A stretch of 64,000 nucleotides of DNA from Labyrinthula sp. Ha (GCA_015227615.1 JAALGZ010000003.1:1488001-1552000), one strand, 5' to 3'. Positions 25,563 through 37,173 are shown, counted from the stretch's first letter. Notes: generated from the sequence alone by a model not told the origin. Numbers and translations are program-made.

Positions 25563-28501
25563 TCAAGAAAACCAGTTACAATGTCGAAGTTCGATTATTC
25601 CATGAGCAAACCCGCAAGCTTTTCCCTTTGCACACCAGGTACCTCCTGTTCTTTCCCAATGAGCACACAACTCCCGCTTATTCATTTTAACTTTCTTTGT
25701 TTTGGTTCTGTTTCTGGTTTCTACTCTTCTCCACTCAGGTTTATTCTGAACTCCTCTCTCCCAACCTCCCTTTTCTGAGGTTGATTTCGTTGGGCTACTT
25801 CCACGCGCCCAAGTGTTTTCATTACTAGTATCGATTTTAGCTTTTTCCACTGTTCGAGGAAGTTTGGACCAGAGATTCGCAGGCATGAAGTACCTTTGGT
25901 TCTCCTTTAGTTGATTAGTGAATTGGTCAATCAGAGCTTGGAAAGAAATACACGAACTCAACAGGTTAGGGAAGGTTCGCAAAAAGTATTCCACAAAGGA
26001 CTTTTCTGAAGACACAATTTTCTCTGTACTACCCTGCTGAAGTTCACTTAAATGTGACTTTTTGTTACGAAAGAAACGAACAAGATCTACACATGAGTAA
26101 AAATCGTAAGGGTGTGAGATCTTTGTCTTATCGGTGTTGAATAAATCTTTTTTCAGCACAGGTGCCAAGTAATTAACCCAAGGTTCCTTCAAAATAGTAT
26201 TGTTGCACATGTTGTAGAAAATGGTTTTTCTTACCGGTTCAAGACGCAGATCCTCACTGATCCTGCAAAAGAAACTGGAAATTTCTTCATCACCCCAAAA
26301 GTATGGCTGCTTGGGTATTCCATCTACCCTTAGTCGAAGTTTAACATCACGTGTAACTAAACGTGTCGCTAAATCCTTTTCTAAATAATTCACCTGCTCG
26401 TTGGCATCCTGCACGAACTTGTTATCAATCATATTCTGTTCTCGTTCAAAGGGTCCTCCAAAGGGATGTTGGCCGCTACTAAATATGTAGTAAAACACAA
26501 GTCCTAAGGCATAGGCATCAACAGCCTTAGTTAGTACCATTGCTTGATTAGAACTCATGAGAAGCTCTGGAGCTCTCCAACCTACACTTCCTGCTGCACC
26601 ATAGTTAACTTGCCCACTTTTGTTAGAGGTATTATGACTGGTGGAATTAACGCCCTTGGTTGCTAGCTGATGAGATTCAAACGTGTGAAAGGTTAAGTTG
26701 GACTGTGTATTGTTATTCGTGTTATGTTGAATATGCTTTGACAACCCCATATCTGAGATTTTAGGAGTCCATAATTCCGCCAACGAGAGGCTATGAACAT
26801 TTGAAAGAAATTTTAAATCAAGTTTTGATTTGTTGGTTTCTTGTGCTCCTTTTCTGCGCCTTAATGAATTGGCAGTTTGTTCCATAAAATTATAAACACC
26901 CAAAAGTGATTTTGATTTTTGACGTCTAACAACAAGAATATTAGACGGCTTTAGATCCTAAACATAAGAAAAAAAATGCTGAAAAATACTCTGTGGACGA
27001 TTCTATTTTGATGTAGGTGACTAATTGCCCCAGTAACTTGTAAAATGAAATCTCGCTCTTCTTTCTTTTTCACTTTGATGCCCATGCGCTCAGCTACTCT
27101 ATTCTGGACAATAATTGCTTGCTCTAAGGTCATCGAGCACAGTTCCAAAGCAAGATAAACAAAGCTTCTAGTTGTTTCCTTGGCAAAGTATCTAACCACA
27201 TTCGGATGTCCATCACTTCTAATTAGCATTTCTATTTCCTTCTTTCCAACAATCTCTATTGAGCCATCACCATCCTGTTCAGGAGGATGTGCTAACAGAC
27301 GTTTGACAGCAACTGATCTTGAACCCAGCTTTCCACCAAAAACCATAGTCCCATTACATCCTCTCCCTTTAAGATCCTTTAGATCGATGGATAGACTATT
27401 CACAAAGACCAAGTCTCCTACGTGTTTCTCTTCAATTCTTGAATATCTTCTTCTCTTAGAAAATGCAAAAAGACCAGCGCTAAGCAGTAAAACCATAATT
27501 GAGGCGATTAAGACCAAGTTCTTTTCGAGAAAAGAGGTACGTTTTTCTGCAAGGATGACATCAGTCCCATCATAACATTCATCGGTGTCTGGTAGAAGAA
27601 ACTGGTAGTCCATAGGCTGTTTGATCAAGTGCTGAGGTGATACCTTTTCTGGTGAAATGGAAAGGAAAGAAGGTCCTAAAGGTGAGGAAACAAAGTTTAA
27701 TCCCTTTACATCAATAACTTCAAATTTTCTGGTAGTTTCTCCTATAAATGGTGACAACTGAATTATTGACGAGTCCGAAAGAGCAAAAAGAGATTGAATA
27801 GGGAGACCATTGTGAGTTATTCTAGGAGTGCCAAAATGTTTTACCTCAACATAACGCGGTAAATTAGGGAGAGAAAGGGACCTGTACATCACACTCCATT
27901 CTTTGTTCAGAGAATCTTGGTCAAGAGCAGTCACTTTATACTCTTCTATTCCAATAAGAATTTCAAACTGAGGACCTAATCTTTTTGTATCTTCCTCCGA
28001 GCTTTCAAAGAGTTGTAAGTCAGTCGAGTCGGAATGGGAGATGTCATCAGATACTTGAGAAATTGATCCAGAAGAAATATCTAAACTAAACAACGTACTA
28101 GTTTTTGATCCATTCAAAACAAACTCCTCATGTGCCGTCGGGGAGTTATAGACAATGTCAGGGATCGTAATAGGGAAAGCGTTCACATGATCGTCGAGAA
28201 AAAAAAGAGTTCCATCTTCCCCACATGCCACATCAGAAGAGCTTGAGTCAAACATTGAATTAGAAGTTATGGACGTAGACCATAAAACGGTTTCTTGGGT
28301 CATGGCGGAAAGGGTTCCATCAACTGTTAACAACAGGTAGATTTTATTCGTAGAATCGTCTCCTGCGGAGTTCCTAAAGTAATTTCGAGGAAAAGCTGGC
28401 GATAGAGACAGAGACAAAGGATTTTTTGAATTGATGGGTGTGGCATAAGCGAGTAGAAGGTATAACAGAAAGAAAAACCTAAACTTTTCTCGTTGTTTCA
28501 T
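25563..28501 (-). CDS. IRE1: IRE1 ER-stress sensor kinase/RNase with a C-terminal C3H zinc finger
   Basis: IRE1 senses unfolded proteins in the ER lumen and, through its cytosolic kinase and KEN RNase, cuts mRNA to drive unconventional splicing or decay. Exon 1 (28501-26990) and exon 2 (26957-25563) join through a 32-nt intron, giving 968 residues. In order: signal peptide (about 1-25), luminal domain, transmembrane helix (about 327-347, followed by KRRR), and kinase from about 370 with VAVKR near 396. HRD is formed across the intron (HR|DLKPSN, 503-510), and DMG replaces DFG near 573, as in plant IRE1. The KEN RNase is about 720-850 and keeps the catalytic-region motif RNKKSH near 802, matching Arg, Asn and His of yeast and human enzymes. 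After KEN comes a basic linker and a C-x10-C-x5-C-x3-H finger near 926-950. Long insertions flank the DMG motif. The RNA target is not visible here. Confidence 0.93.
26958..26989 (-). other. 32-nt intron inside IRE1, splitting the HRD motif
   Basis: Donor GTATTT, acceptor TTTAG on the minus strand, phase 0, between the Arg and Asp codons of the catalytic HRD. If retained, translation stops within 13 codons. Confidence 0.88.
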
Positions 28502-31500
28502 TTCTTTTTCATCAATAAGTGGATTATTGCATATTATACTTATTTTTGGGAAATATCTCGTTGTGTTATAGCCGAACAGTGTACGCCTGTAAGAATAACC
28601 CTTGACTACTCACTAAACAAGGATAAATACACAAAACTCTACGTATCTTAAATATTGGTAGGTTTAGGACTGTAAAAATTTTGTGACAAAAATATCTACA
28701 GCTTGACAAAAATAGTTTTTAAAGCATGAAGTTTGGATATTAAACTTGCAAGACTGCATATACTTGTCAAGAATAAAATACTTTCTTAAAGGTAAGGGCT
28801 TTTTAATAAGCGAAAAGAAAATTTCTTACCTTTGAAAATATCCTCTCTCTATGGACACTGTTTCAATCAAACAATTGGTTTGAGCTACATTCTAAGATTC
28901 AGAGTATTTCTTTTCATTAGCTTGAAAACAATTCTCTCTCTTAGAAAGTTGAGCTCAGAAAATATCAAAGCTTGAAGCAGTACTAGAAACAGAGATATAT
29001 TTATAACCAGAGCGACAGTTATTTCTATATCTAAAACTTAAAAACCTGCTGCTTTGGATGGATGAAATGCTTTGTTTTGAAAATGTGATGGAACATTGTA
29101 GAGAAAGGTTTGGAGTGAGTGTCAGGGACGATGAAACAAGTATAACGAATAATCATGCGATTGTTGCTAGTTTTTTCTTATATGACTTTATTCAATCTTT
29201 TTCATGATCAAGTTTTGTCTTATATTGGCTCTTGTTTTCTTGGTTACTGATTTTGGAGTTGACATTTTGGAAAATATAAAAAGATCCACTGAGAATGGAA
29301 GGGTGCCTGATCCTCGAGACACAAAGGAATATTCCTATGGCTATATTAGCTACTTGGTAATATAGTTGAAATAAATTGAGTGCAGTTGTGACTCATATAA
29401 AAGGTTTTGCCTAAGGTTTTAAAAATCTGACTCTTTATGTTCTGTTCTAGATTTCACTTCCATTGCGCAAAAGAAATTCGTACCCCAATATTCTTCAGCT
29501 TCGTAGTTTCTCTTATGCAGATGGTGAATTTAGGATGATTATATTGAAGGGCTCCCCCAAGCTTTAACAACTAATTAAAGAAAAATATACCCCTGTGGTT
29601 GAAAACACCGAGATAAGATTTCTTAAAGGAGTACATTAAGGTATTGATGCAAACTATAAAGAAATATAATTCTGACATTCTGTAACCAAGGGTAGTAATA
29701 TTACTGCAAAACAAAGATACTAGGTTTTTTTATATAAATTCGGGAAAAACTTCTTTAATTTTTGGCTTATACTATCCAGGTATATCTGACTGGCAGAGGC
29801 TATAGCTTGTTCACCAATGAGATGGATTCCTGAAGACAGTAAATGTACTAGTAATTTGACCTCTCTTTTTCATCCAGTGAGAGAGCTTTGCCAAGGAAAA
29901 TAGGGTAAAGATCTAATAATCTACAGTCTTCATCAACAGCAGCATAGACTCTGCTACCACTTTAATAATAAAGCTTATAGGCTATTTGCTTGCCATGGTC
30001 ATAACATAGCACTACACTATATGGTAGAGTAATCTATAATTTGCCAGAGGCAAATAGAAAAACATTTCTTGAAAAAATATTTTCACGTCTATACACACTT
30101 AAACTAGAGTTAACATCAATAATCTGTAAAGTTAAGACGTTCATTTCTTGCAAGAGTGACTCTAAGGTTAACCATATCTAAGGAATATAGTACCATAAGA
30201 CATAACCTTTAATACAAAAGAAAATACGAAGGTTAATATGGTCTAGTTCTATAAAAGGCTTTAAAAAGTATAACGCCTAAAGAAGAAAATGAATAGTTAT
30301 TTACGTTATGATAATCACCACGGTTTTGCGGACAATGTTAGATGCCAAATTGAAAGCTCCATCAAGACAAACAACTTCATGTCTTTTAATTAGAAAATTC
30401 TTAATATGGAATCTAACTTAATTATCCAAAAATTGAAGCAGAAAACACTTTAAATATTTCCCAAAAGAGGAATACCTGGTGATTAACTTAGGGATGCCAA
30501 GGAGATAAGTCAATCTCATGTGTTATAACCAATGCTTTGTTTGAAAACCAGCAGGCATTCTTACTATAAAACTCCAATGGGCAATATGAGACATTTTTCT
30601 TAATTTATGAAGTGATTTTACCATGGGGGGGTTAATTACAAAAAATTCTTAGTTTCATAATTTGAACCTATTCTGAGAAACTTGGTCATATGCTTCCGCA
30701 AATATGTGTTCGTATGGATCAAAGTAGCTAGGTGTGAGTAACACATCAAACTTGAATAGCTACAGTAAGTTAGTAACAAACTAGCTAAAGCTGAGTCATA
30801 TCTGACATTGTGTCAATAGACACAAAATACCAGTATCTAGTAAGAGATCACTTGAGCTACAAATATATAATACTAAGAGTACTCATATATAAACCGCAGT
30901 TGTTTTTCTTTTCCTAAAATTAGAATCTTAGTTTTTAATGAGATGCAAATATATTGGTTTCGCAAAATGAGCTTCGCTAATCTTTTCCCCAGACTTAATC
31001 GGGTAAATAAAAAGTACCGCCACGGATATTTAAAAGATTTTTAAGAAGAAACCATACGGTTCAAATGCGAGAATGATTTCTACTCAGATTACACGTGTTC
31101 CTTTTCGCATTCATTATCCATTATAACTAGAGAAGACGCTCTTATACAGCACAAATAGACGAACAACTGACATCTGAAACACCAAACATAATAATAATAA
31201 TTAAAATAATACTGTAAGTAGTCTAAAGTCTGAATTTAAGAAACTCAATAATCTATATACAAAGGGTGAGGTTATGTATAAGTATTATCTTTCTAATGAG
31301 CAGAAATGAAAGTTGCAGCAATTTTGCATTCATTATAGCTTTTAACTAAAATTATCGAGTGTATAAAATGTTTGAAAAATTATTCTGGTGATTACTAGGG
31401 GAAAACAAATAGAAATAAATATTAATTCCAGTTGAGTATTCTGACTATAACCTATTTAAGATAATTTGATAAAAAACTTGAAGATTTCGGTGTAGTAAAA

Positions 31501-34447
31501 TATGAAATGTCCTTAACGGGTATTTGACATTTACATATTAAAAAGGTTCTGGAGAAGTACTACAAAACAATAATTTGAAAAACTAGAATCGAACTATATG
31601 AAATGGAATGTAATAGCAGTTCTAATAAAAAGGAAATATATCAAATACAGATAACGCTCAGAGCATTGTTGTACAAAAGCTTGCAAAATATCAAGAAAGG
31701 TTTTTAAGTGCTATGTTTGACTGTGTTCTCAGACTTAAATAATAACCCATTCTTCTTGAGTCACTGCTCAGTCTTAAGATTTACACATTTACTTGATGAA
31801 GATCTAGATGTAATCAAGAAGACGTATATTGTATACTCAACAGCTTACTAAGTAAAGGGGATTTCTCTGATAACTAGCATTTTAGTTGGTGTGAACTCAG
31901 AATCTTCAACTTAGGATATTGTATGGGCCACGGTGGAAAGTATGTGTAACCCAAGGCCGCAAGTTGGCTTACTTGCTGAAAAACCTATAATTTACCAAAT
32001 TATCTTTTTCATGAGAATCAGAATCTAATTTAAGATTTTAATGCTTGTTAAATAATTTTAGCTTTATTTTGACCTTTTATTTATCATCAGTGGAGAACCT
32101 TGAGTATTTGGGAATTAATAGATTCATTCAAAAAAACATTGAATCAAGTTTATTAATAGTTAATATACTTCCCTATCCAAAACCAATGCCCATACTACAA
32201 GCTGCAAAAATTTTCAGCATCATAAAAAAGTTAAGATGTTATAGAGCTTTAGTTAATAGTCGGTACCTAAAATTGTAGATTAAGTGGTTAAGGTTTGATA
32301 CAGCTAGAATAGGAGTAAATGAAAATAAATGCTTTAATAAATAGCATCGAAAATGAGGGTTAGAAAATGTGGGCTGAGTTTTTGTATAATTTTGAGAAAG
32401 GTTGACTCCAGAGATCAGATACGGGAAAAATGAAAGTAGAAATCTGGATAATCTGCACTACAAAATGTATCTCTAGCGATACCTAGCCTCTAGCCTTTAT
32501 AGCATATATTATACGTCGGACACTTGGTTTTCTTATCAAGAATTTAGCAGAAGCGATAGTAAATAAACTCTTGAAATATTTTGTTAGACGAGATAATCAA
32601 AAGTTTGCATTTTAGTATAGCAGAATGAAAAATAATGGTGTATGCTTTTGGTAATTACCTTGCATCAGATAATTCTACCCCCTTTCATAGCTCTTAGTAG
32701 TCTACAAAAAGGATATGGCTTTGAAAACCCTAGTCCAATTAAATTTCATTTGTATTTAGTCTGTTTTAAAGATCGAAGTTATAGGCGGACAAGTAGCAAC
32801 CCTTTCTGCTTTCATCAATTATCCTTAGTACATATGTGTTCTATTACATTGTGCTTATGTGGCTTCTCTGGCCTATTGCAAGAGATTGAATATTAATTTT
32901 TCTAGTTTTGATGAATCTGTCTAATTTTTTCTTCGTAAAAACAATTCTATCACAACAAAATACTGATACTTTCTTTGCTATGCTTGGATTCACCATTTCA
33001 AGGGATAACTTATTTTCTGGCATTTTATTTGCTAAAAAACTGAAAAACTAGAGAATCTACCACTCCTTGATCCAAATATTAGATAAAAATGACATGTACT
33101 TATAGAATAAACTTACTACACTTTGTTTTCCTTGAATTAAACAGATAAGAATAACTAGTTTTTCGGTTTCCTGATCTTTTGAAAGAGATCTATACATAGA
33201 AACCACCGAGTGACATAGGCCTAGAATCGGTATTTATATTGCCATAGAAACTAGTTAAGTAGCTAGTTAATTAGAAACCAGGAAAACTTTTACAAAGATT
33301 GTCTTTGATAGACTATTTAATCTGATAATGAAAGGATTTACCGCCCCAAAATTATTACAGCTTTCAATTATTTAAATCAATGGTGGAATATACCTTATAC
33401 ACTTTCAAGAATACATTGAAAACTTAAATTTGTTTCAAAGTGTTGTACACTTGAGCAGTTATTTCCTAAATACTGTTTCATACATTAAATATGTATTTTG
33501 GTTCTTGCGACATTCTAATTTCGGTTTCATCGAGTATTTTTTATGGTACAGTAAGTTGAGAAGGGGAAAATATCATACAACAGATTTAAATAAACAAACA
33601 GCATAGCCTATGCAGTTGCAAATTGATGCTGATTCGTGATAATTCTGTTTAATCAAATACACATTTTATGAAGGCAATATACATACCTCTCTGGAAGGTG
33701 GCCGAGGTCCTACAAGTAGGGCTTTGATTTGATAAAAACTATCAATAATTAATTGGTGATTATTTTGATTCTGATTATCAACAAACGAATTTGGATTTTG
33801 ATTCTTACTAAATGATTCTGATTTTATTTTCATAATTAATTAATTATCAGTAATCAGGCAAAATGGATTAGGAATAATCATAATCAATCAATAAGAAAAA
33901 TATGGGGAAGTTTGCTGTTGACAAACTATCAATAAATCAAGTCCCATCCCTATGTACAAGCATCTTGTTTGAAACTTGTTTAGGATGAATCGAGATATAA
34001 AAAACTATGTCAAAAGATATAGGTTATTATTTACTTGTACAATCATAAAGAACAAAAAAAATCAAATTGAATGCGCCAGCAGACGCGAGCAAACCATACG
34101 CACCAGTTCAAACTAAATATGCCAACTTAGCAACGTGTCGTTAACCTCATAAACGACCAAAGTGATATACTTGTTAAATTAATTATTTAATATAAACATA
34201 TTAACTCAGTTATAAATGTAAGATTTTATTTTATGCTGGGGAAATACCTTTCGCGTATTTTCTAAACAAGGAGAGTTGATTTCTACATTTACCAAACCAA
34301 TGCAAAATCCTCAACTCTAGTGTTGAGAAATAAACTATTTATATAGATATCCTAGTTGTTTTTTTTTTAATTAAGTTATTTCCCCTATTATTTCTAAAGG
34401 ATAACTTGAATAACCATTAAACGTTGTTCAGACTTCAGATTCCTATG
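28502..34447. other. 5.9-kb AT-rich spacer containing a MITE
   Basis: The first few hundred bases should hold the IRE1 promoter. The rest carries only short open frames with no recognisable product. A hAT-like MITE lies at 33717-33952 and the tRNA-Asp gene sits at the far end. Confidence 0.5.
33709..33960. mobile_element. hAT-like MITE with imperfect 8-bp target duplication
   Basis: A 236-bp non-coding element (33717-33952) has imperfect terminal inverted repeats. The left end reads TAGGGCTTTGATTTGATA, and the right end read on the other strand is TAGGGATGGGACTTGATTTA. The flanks carry an 8-bp near-duplication, CCTACAAG at 33709-33716 and TGTACAAG at 33953-33960 (6 of 8 identical). The interior is made of degenerate GATTCTGATT/GATTATT-type units whose complement appears in the right half. 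TAGGG/CAGGG ends plus 8-bp duplications are typical of hAT non-autonomous elements. The diverged duplication suggests an old insertion. I saw no second copy in the window. Confidence 0.55.
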
Positions 34448-34454
34448 AAAAAAA
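34448..34454 (-). terminator. Pol III terminator of tRNA-Asp
   Basis: A run of seven T on the minus strand begins two bases after the tRNA discriminator position, as expected for RNA polymerase III termination. Confidence 0.8.
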
Positions 34455-34455
34455 T

Positions 34456-34527
34456 TTCCTCGGCCGGGAATTGAACCCGGGTCATCCGCGTGACAGGCGG
34501 ATATACTAACCACTATACTACCGAGGA
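34456..34527 (-). tRNA. tRNA-Asp (anticodon GTC)
   Basis: The minus strand gives a complete cloverleaf: acceptor stem TCCTCGG paired to CCGAGGA, D-arm region with TAGTATAGTGG (A box), anticodon stem TCCGC/GCGGA with loop CTGTCAC (anticodon GTC at 34492-34494), and T-arm CCGGG-TTCAATT-CCCGG (B box GGTTCAATTCC). There is no intron. The base after the seven-pair acceptor stem is A, whereas eukaryotic tRNA-Asp normally has G73, an identity element for aspartyl-tRNA synthetase. It lies 80 bp upstream of the DUSP protein gene on the opposite strand. Confidence 0.95.
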
Positions 34528-34607
34528 CGACACATTTATACTCATTTTTTTGTCTATATAAGATTTAAACTCCTATTTCAATTTAACATCTTCGTAGTAC
34601 AAAGAAG

Positions 34608-35330
34608 ATGGGCAACTCATATATTAAGCCACAAGATTGTATCTCTGATCTTCCCCGCCTCCTCCAAAACTGTGTGGACCGATATGAACCCGTATCTACC
34701 AACTTAAACTCATTATTTCCTCAAAGAACACAAAATGTGGAAGAAGCATATGTTGTCTATTCCAAAGATGAAAATGGAAATCAGTTTCCTTCCAGAAAAA
34801 AGGAGTTTCCAGCAGCTTCACTTAGATCACCTTCAATTTCTCGACCACCTGTGCCGTTGGAAATGACAGAAAAAAAGTTTATTAATAGAACTAACTTAAT
34901 AAAGCGAAAGGAATCAGAACAAACTGTTTTATCCGAGAAATCAACGGATTCTGAAGTTGAGAAGAATCTACCAAAGGTAGAGGAAATATCAATTCCTGTT
35001 CCTGAAGAAGAACTAAAATTATATTCCACCATTAATATCGTTAGATACCCGTTTGAAATTGATATTTCTGCCAAGAATCTTTTGGTGAAAAACTGGTTTC
35101 TTGTTGAAGCAAAATTTTTCAACCAATGGTCAAGTTTTGTACAAACAGGAAAAAATCAACCCAGTAAAATCTGCAATGAAAATCTGTTGGATGGCTCTGA
35201 GTTTAAACCTCATTTAGCACCTGGAAAGGATTACGTAGGACTCGAAGAACCAGGTTGGAATAGTTTAAAAGCTTTATACGAAGCAGACATTGAAATAAAG
35301 CGGAGCAATCTCAACATTTACGAGTTATAA
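34608..35330 (+). CDS. Small protein with a C-terminal DUSP domain
   Basis: This is a 240-residue protein. The last 85 residues match the DUSP fold found in ubiquitin-specific proteases: a Trp (NWFLVEAKFFNQW), then P.KICNENLLD, then LAPGKDYVGLEEPGWNSLKALY and a closing EIKRS. In USP proteins DUSP is a non-catalytic interaction domain. Here no protease domain is attached, and the N-terminal 150 residues are Ser/Lys/Glu-rich and probably disordered. The start MGNS has Gly at position 2, but Ile at position 6 makes N-myristoylation uncertain. The stop codon is only 61 bp before the ATG of SPAG6 on the same strand, so both may be used in flagellated cells, but this is inference from position alone. 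Confidence 0.72.
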   Translation: MGNSYIKPQDCISDLPRLLQNCVDRYEPVSTNLNSLFPQRTQNVEEAYVVYSKDENGNQFPSRKKEFPAASLRSPSISRPPVPLEMTEKKFINRTNLIKRKESEQTVLSEKSTDSEVEKNLPKVEEISIPVPEEELKLYSTINIVRYPFEIDISAKNLLVKNWFLVEAKFFNQWSSFVQTGKNQPSKICNENLLDGSEFKPHLAPGKDYVGLEEPGWNSLKALYEADIEIKRSNLNIYEL

Positions 35331-35391
35331 TTTGTTCGTTTATTGTGCCTCAAGAAATAAAGTCGTTAAGAAGAAGATCAAAAGTAAAATC

Positions 35392-37173
35392 ATGTCGTCG
35401 CAAATTGTCTCCGTGTTTACGACTTACCAGAAGGCAAGATTAGCATTTGCCCAGCAGATAGCTGATTTATCTGCACGCCCTCAAAATCTTCTCTTCCTTC
35501 AAAATGCTAACGTTTTGGCTTTGTTAAAACCATTGCTTAAGGACTCGGTTCCTGCAGTTCAGCAGATAGCTTGTTTAGCGCTTTCTAGATTAGCGAACTC
35601 GAAGGAATTGGCCAAGGAAATTGTTTCGCTGGAGATTATTCCTTTGTTAGTTGTTTCACTGAAGTCGAGTGCTAGAATTTTGTACTCTTCCATGTCTAGT
35701 TCAAAAACAGATTCGGCGAAAGAAATAACTAGATCGACATCGAGTGCTGCCAAGTTAGCGTTGCAGAGTAGCAGACATTTGAAAAAGGCTTGTGCCTGTG
35801 TGATACGGTCAGTCGCAAGGCATGAAGAAGAACTTGCCAATGCCGTGACTAATTTTGGCGCAGTGGATGCTCTTAACAACTGCCTTGAAGAATTTGATCC
35901 ACAAGTAAAGGAAGCGGCAGTCTTGGCTTTGGGTTTAATTGGAACACATTCTGAGGATCTCGCTCAAAAGTTGAAAGATATGGGATCCCTTGGGCTGCTT
36001 GTTCTTTGCCTGCAGGAACCAGAGTTAGCATTGAAGCGAGCGAGTATCTCCTCTATTACCGAAATTGTCAAGCACTCAATTCAATTAGCTCAAGCTTTAA
36101 TCGATACTAATTCCCTGAATCTTGTTGCAAAGCTTTTGAACCACAACGATAGTAGGACTCGAAGATTAAGCGCAAACCTGTTAGCACAAGTTTCGAAGCA
36201 TAGCGTTGATCTTGCTGAAGTTGTTGTTGATCTTGAAGTAATTCCCCAGTCGCTGGTGCTTCTGCAGGATGATGATCCTTATGTCAGGAAGGCGTCTGCA
36301 ACTTTGGTCAGAGAAATATGCAAACATAGCGTAGAACTCTCACGTCTAGTAGTTAATGGAGGTGGAATTGCTGCTTTGATTGATCTCATCTCTTCAGGAC
36401 CACCTGGAAGCAGATCTTCTGGAAAACTTGAGCTCGGACCATGTTCAACTAAGTTACCTGCAATTATGTGTATTGGTTACATGGCTGCATTTTCAGAGAC
36501 TCTAGCCGCATCAATTATCGCAGCAAAATGTTTAGAAGCACTCAAGCCTTTTCTCGCTATTCCTGAAAGCCCCGATGATGGGTACTTGGACGAGGCAGAA
36601 GAGAAGCATCCAACAGTGGACGGATCGCGAAGTAGAGTCATCCAAGTGGACGACGAGCACTATGTTGCTGCAGCGGTTTGGACTGTAGGCCAAATTGGTA
36701 GACATTCCCCTTCACATGCGGAAGCTTGTTGTGTCAATGATCTGCCGAGGTTTTTGTTAAAGATATACTTCGAGGATTCACTTTGTGATGATTTAAGGTC
36801 GAAAAGTAAAACAGCGTTGAATAGCATCCTGGAGAAAACAACTCATCTTCCTGTGTTGCAGCAGCTTCTGAGCTTGGCAGCTGTAAAATCCCGTTTGAAA
36901 GTAGTGAAGATTGTTCTAAGGCAATTAGCAAAGGTTCTTCCAAACGATAAAGACGGCAAGAGAGAGTTTATACAGTCGGGTTCTTTGCAGTTAGTTCAAG
37001 AACTGGAGTCAAAGTTAATAGAAGAACAGCTTGGAGAAGTAAAAGGTGAAATTGACGAAATAAACCAGTGCTTCCCTCCGGCAATTGTCCAATACTATTC
37101 CCCAAAACATGCAGAAGAACTGATGAAACTAATGGAAGACGAAGAGCTTGACAATATAGAAACGAAGAATTAA
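35392..37173 (+). CDS. SPAG6: SPAG6/PF16 axonemal armadillo protein
   Basis: SPAG6 (PF16) is an armadillo-repeat protein of the central-pair C1 microtubule, needed for flagellar motility. The frame is open back to 35332, but the first ATG is at 35392 and begins MSSQIVSVFTTYQKARLAFA, which aligns with the conserved N-terminus of SPAG6. That start gives 593 residues. Blocks highly similar to human SPAG6 run along the length: LSARPQNLLFLQNANVLALL, EEFDPQVKEAAVLALG, LCLQEPELALKRAS, VSKHSVDLAEVVVD, AAAVWTVGQIGRHSPSHAEA, and VLPNDKDGKREFIQSGSLQL. It is somewhat longer than the usual 500-570 residues because of two loops, near residues 90-125 (Ser/Lys-rich) and 390-430 (acidic). It has no intron. 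Confidence 0.96.
   Translation: MSSQIVSVFTTYQKARLAFAQQIADLSARPQNLLFLQNANVLALLKPLLKDSVPAVQQIACLALSRLANSKELAKEIVSLEIIPLLVVSLKSSARILYSSMSSSKTDSAKEITRSTSSAAKLALQSSRHLKKACACVIRSVARHEEELANAVTNFGAVDALNNCLEEFDPQVKEAAVLALGLIGTHSEDLAQKLKDMGSLGLLVLCLQEPELALKRASISSITEIVKHSIQLAQALIDTNSLNLVAKLLNHNDSRTRRLSANLLAQVSKHSVDLAEVVVDLEVIPQSLVLLQDDDPYVRKASATLVREICKHSVELSRLVVNGGGIAALIDLISSGPPGSRSSGKLELGPCSTKLPAIMCIGYMAAFSETLAASIIAAKCLEALKPFLAIPESPDDGYLDEAEEKHPTVDGSRSRVIQVDDEHYVAAAVWTVGQIGRHSPSHAEACCVNDLPRFLLKIYFEDSLCDDLRSKSKTALNSILEKTTHLPVLQQLLSLAAVKSRLKVVKIVLRQLAKVLPNDKDGKREFIQSGSLQLVQELESKLIEEQLGEVKGEIDEINQCFPPAIVQYYSPKHAEELMKLMEDEELDNIETKN

Noticed and set aside
29870-29990. Minus-strand segment whose translation loosely resembles a DDE transposase core
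   Set aside because: One short similar string without supporting flanking motifs or inverted ends. It could be chance in AT-rich sequence.
35332-35391. Upstream extension of the SPAG6 frame
   Set aside because: No ATG occurs in it, and family homology starts precisely at the ATG at 35392. It is the 5' UTR or intergenic gap.
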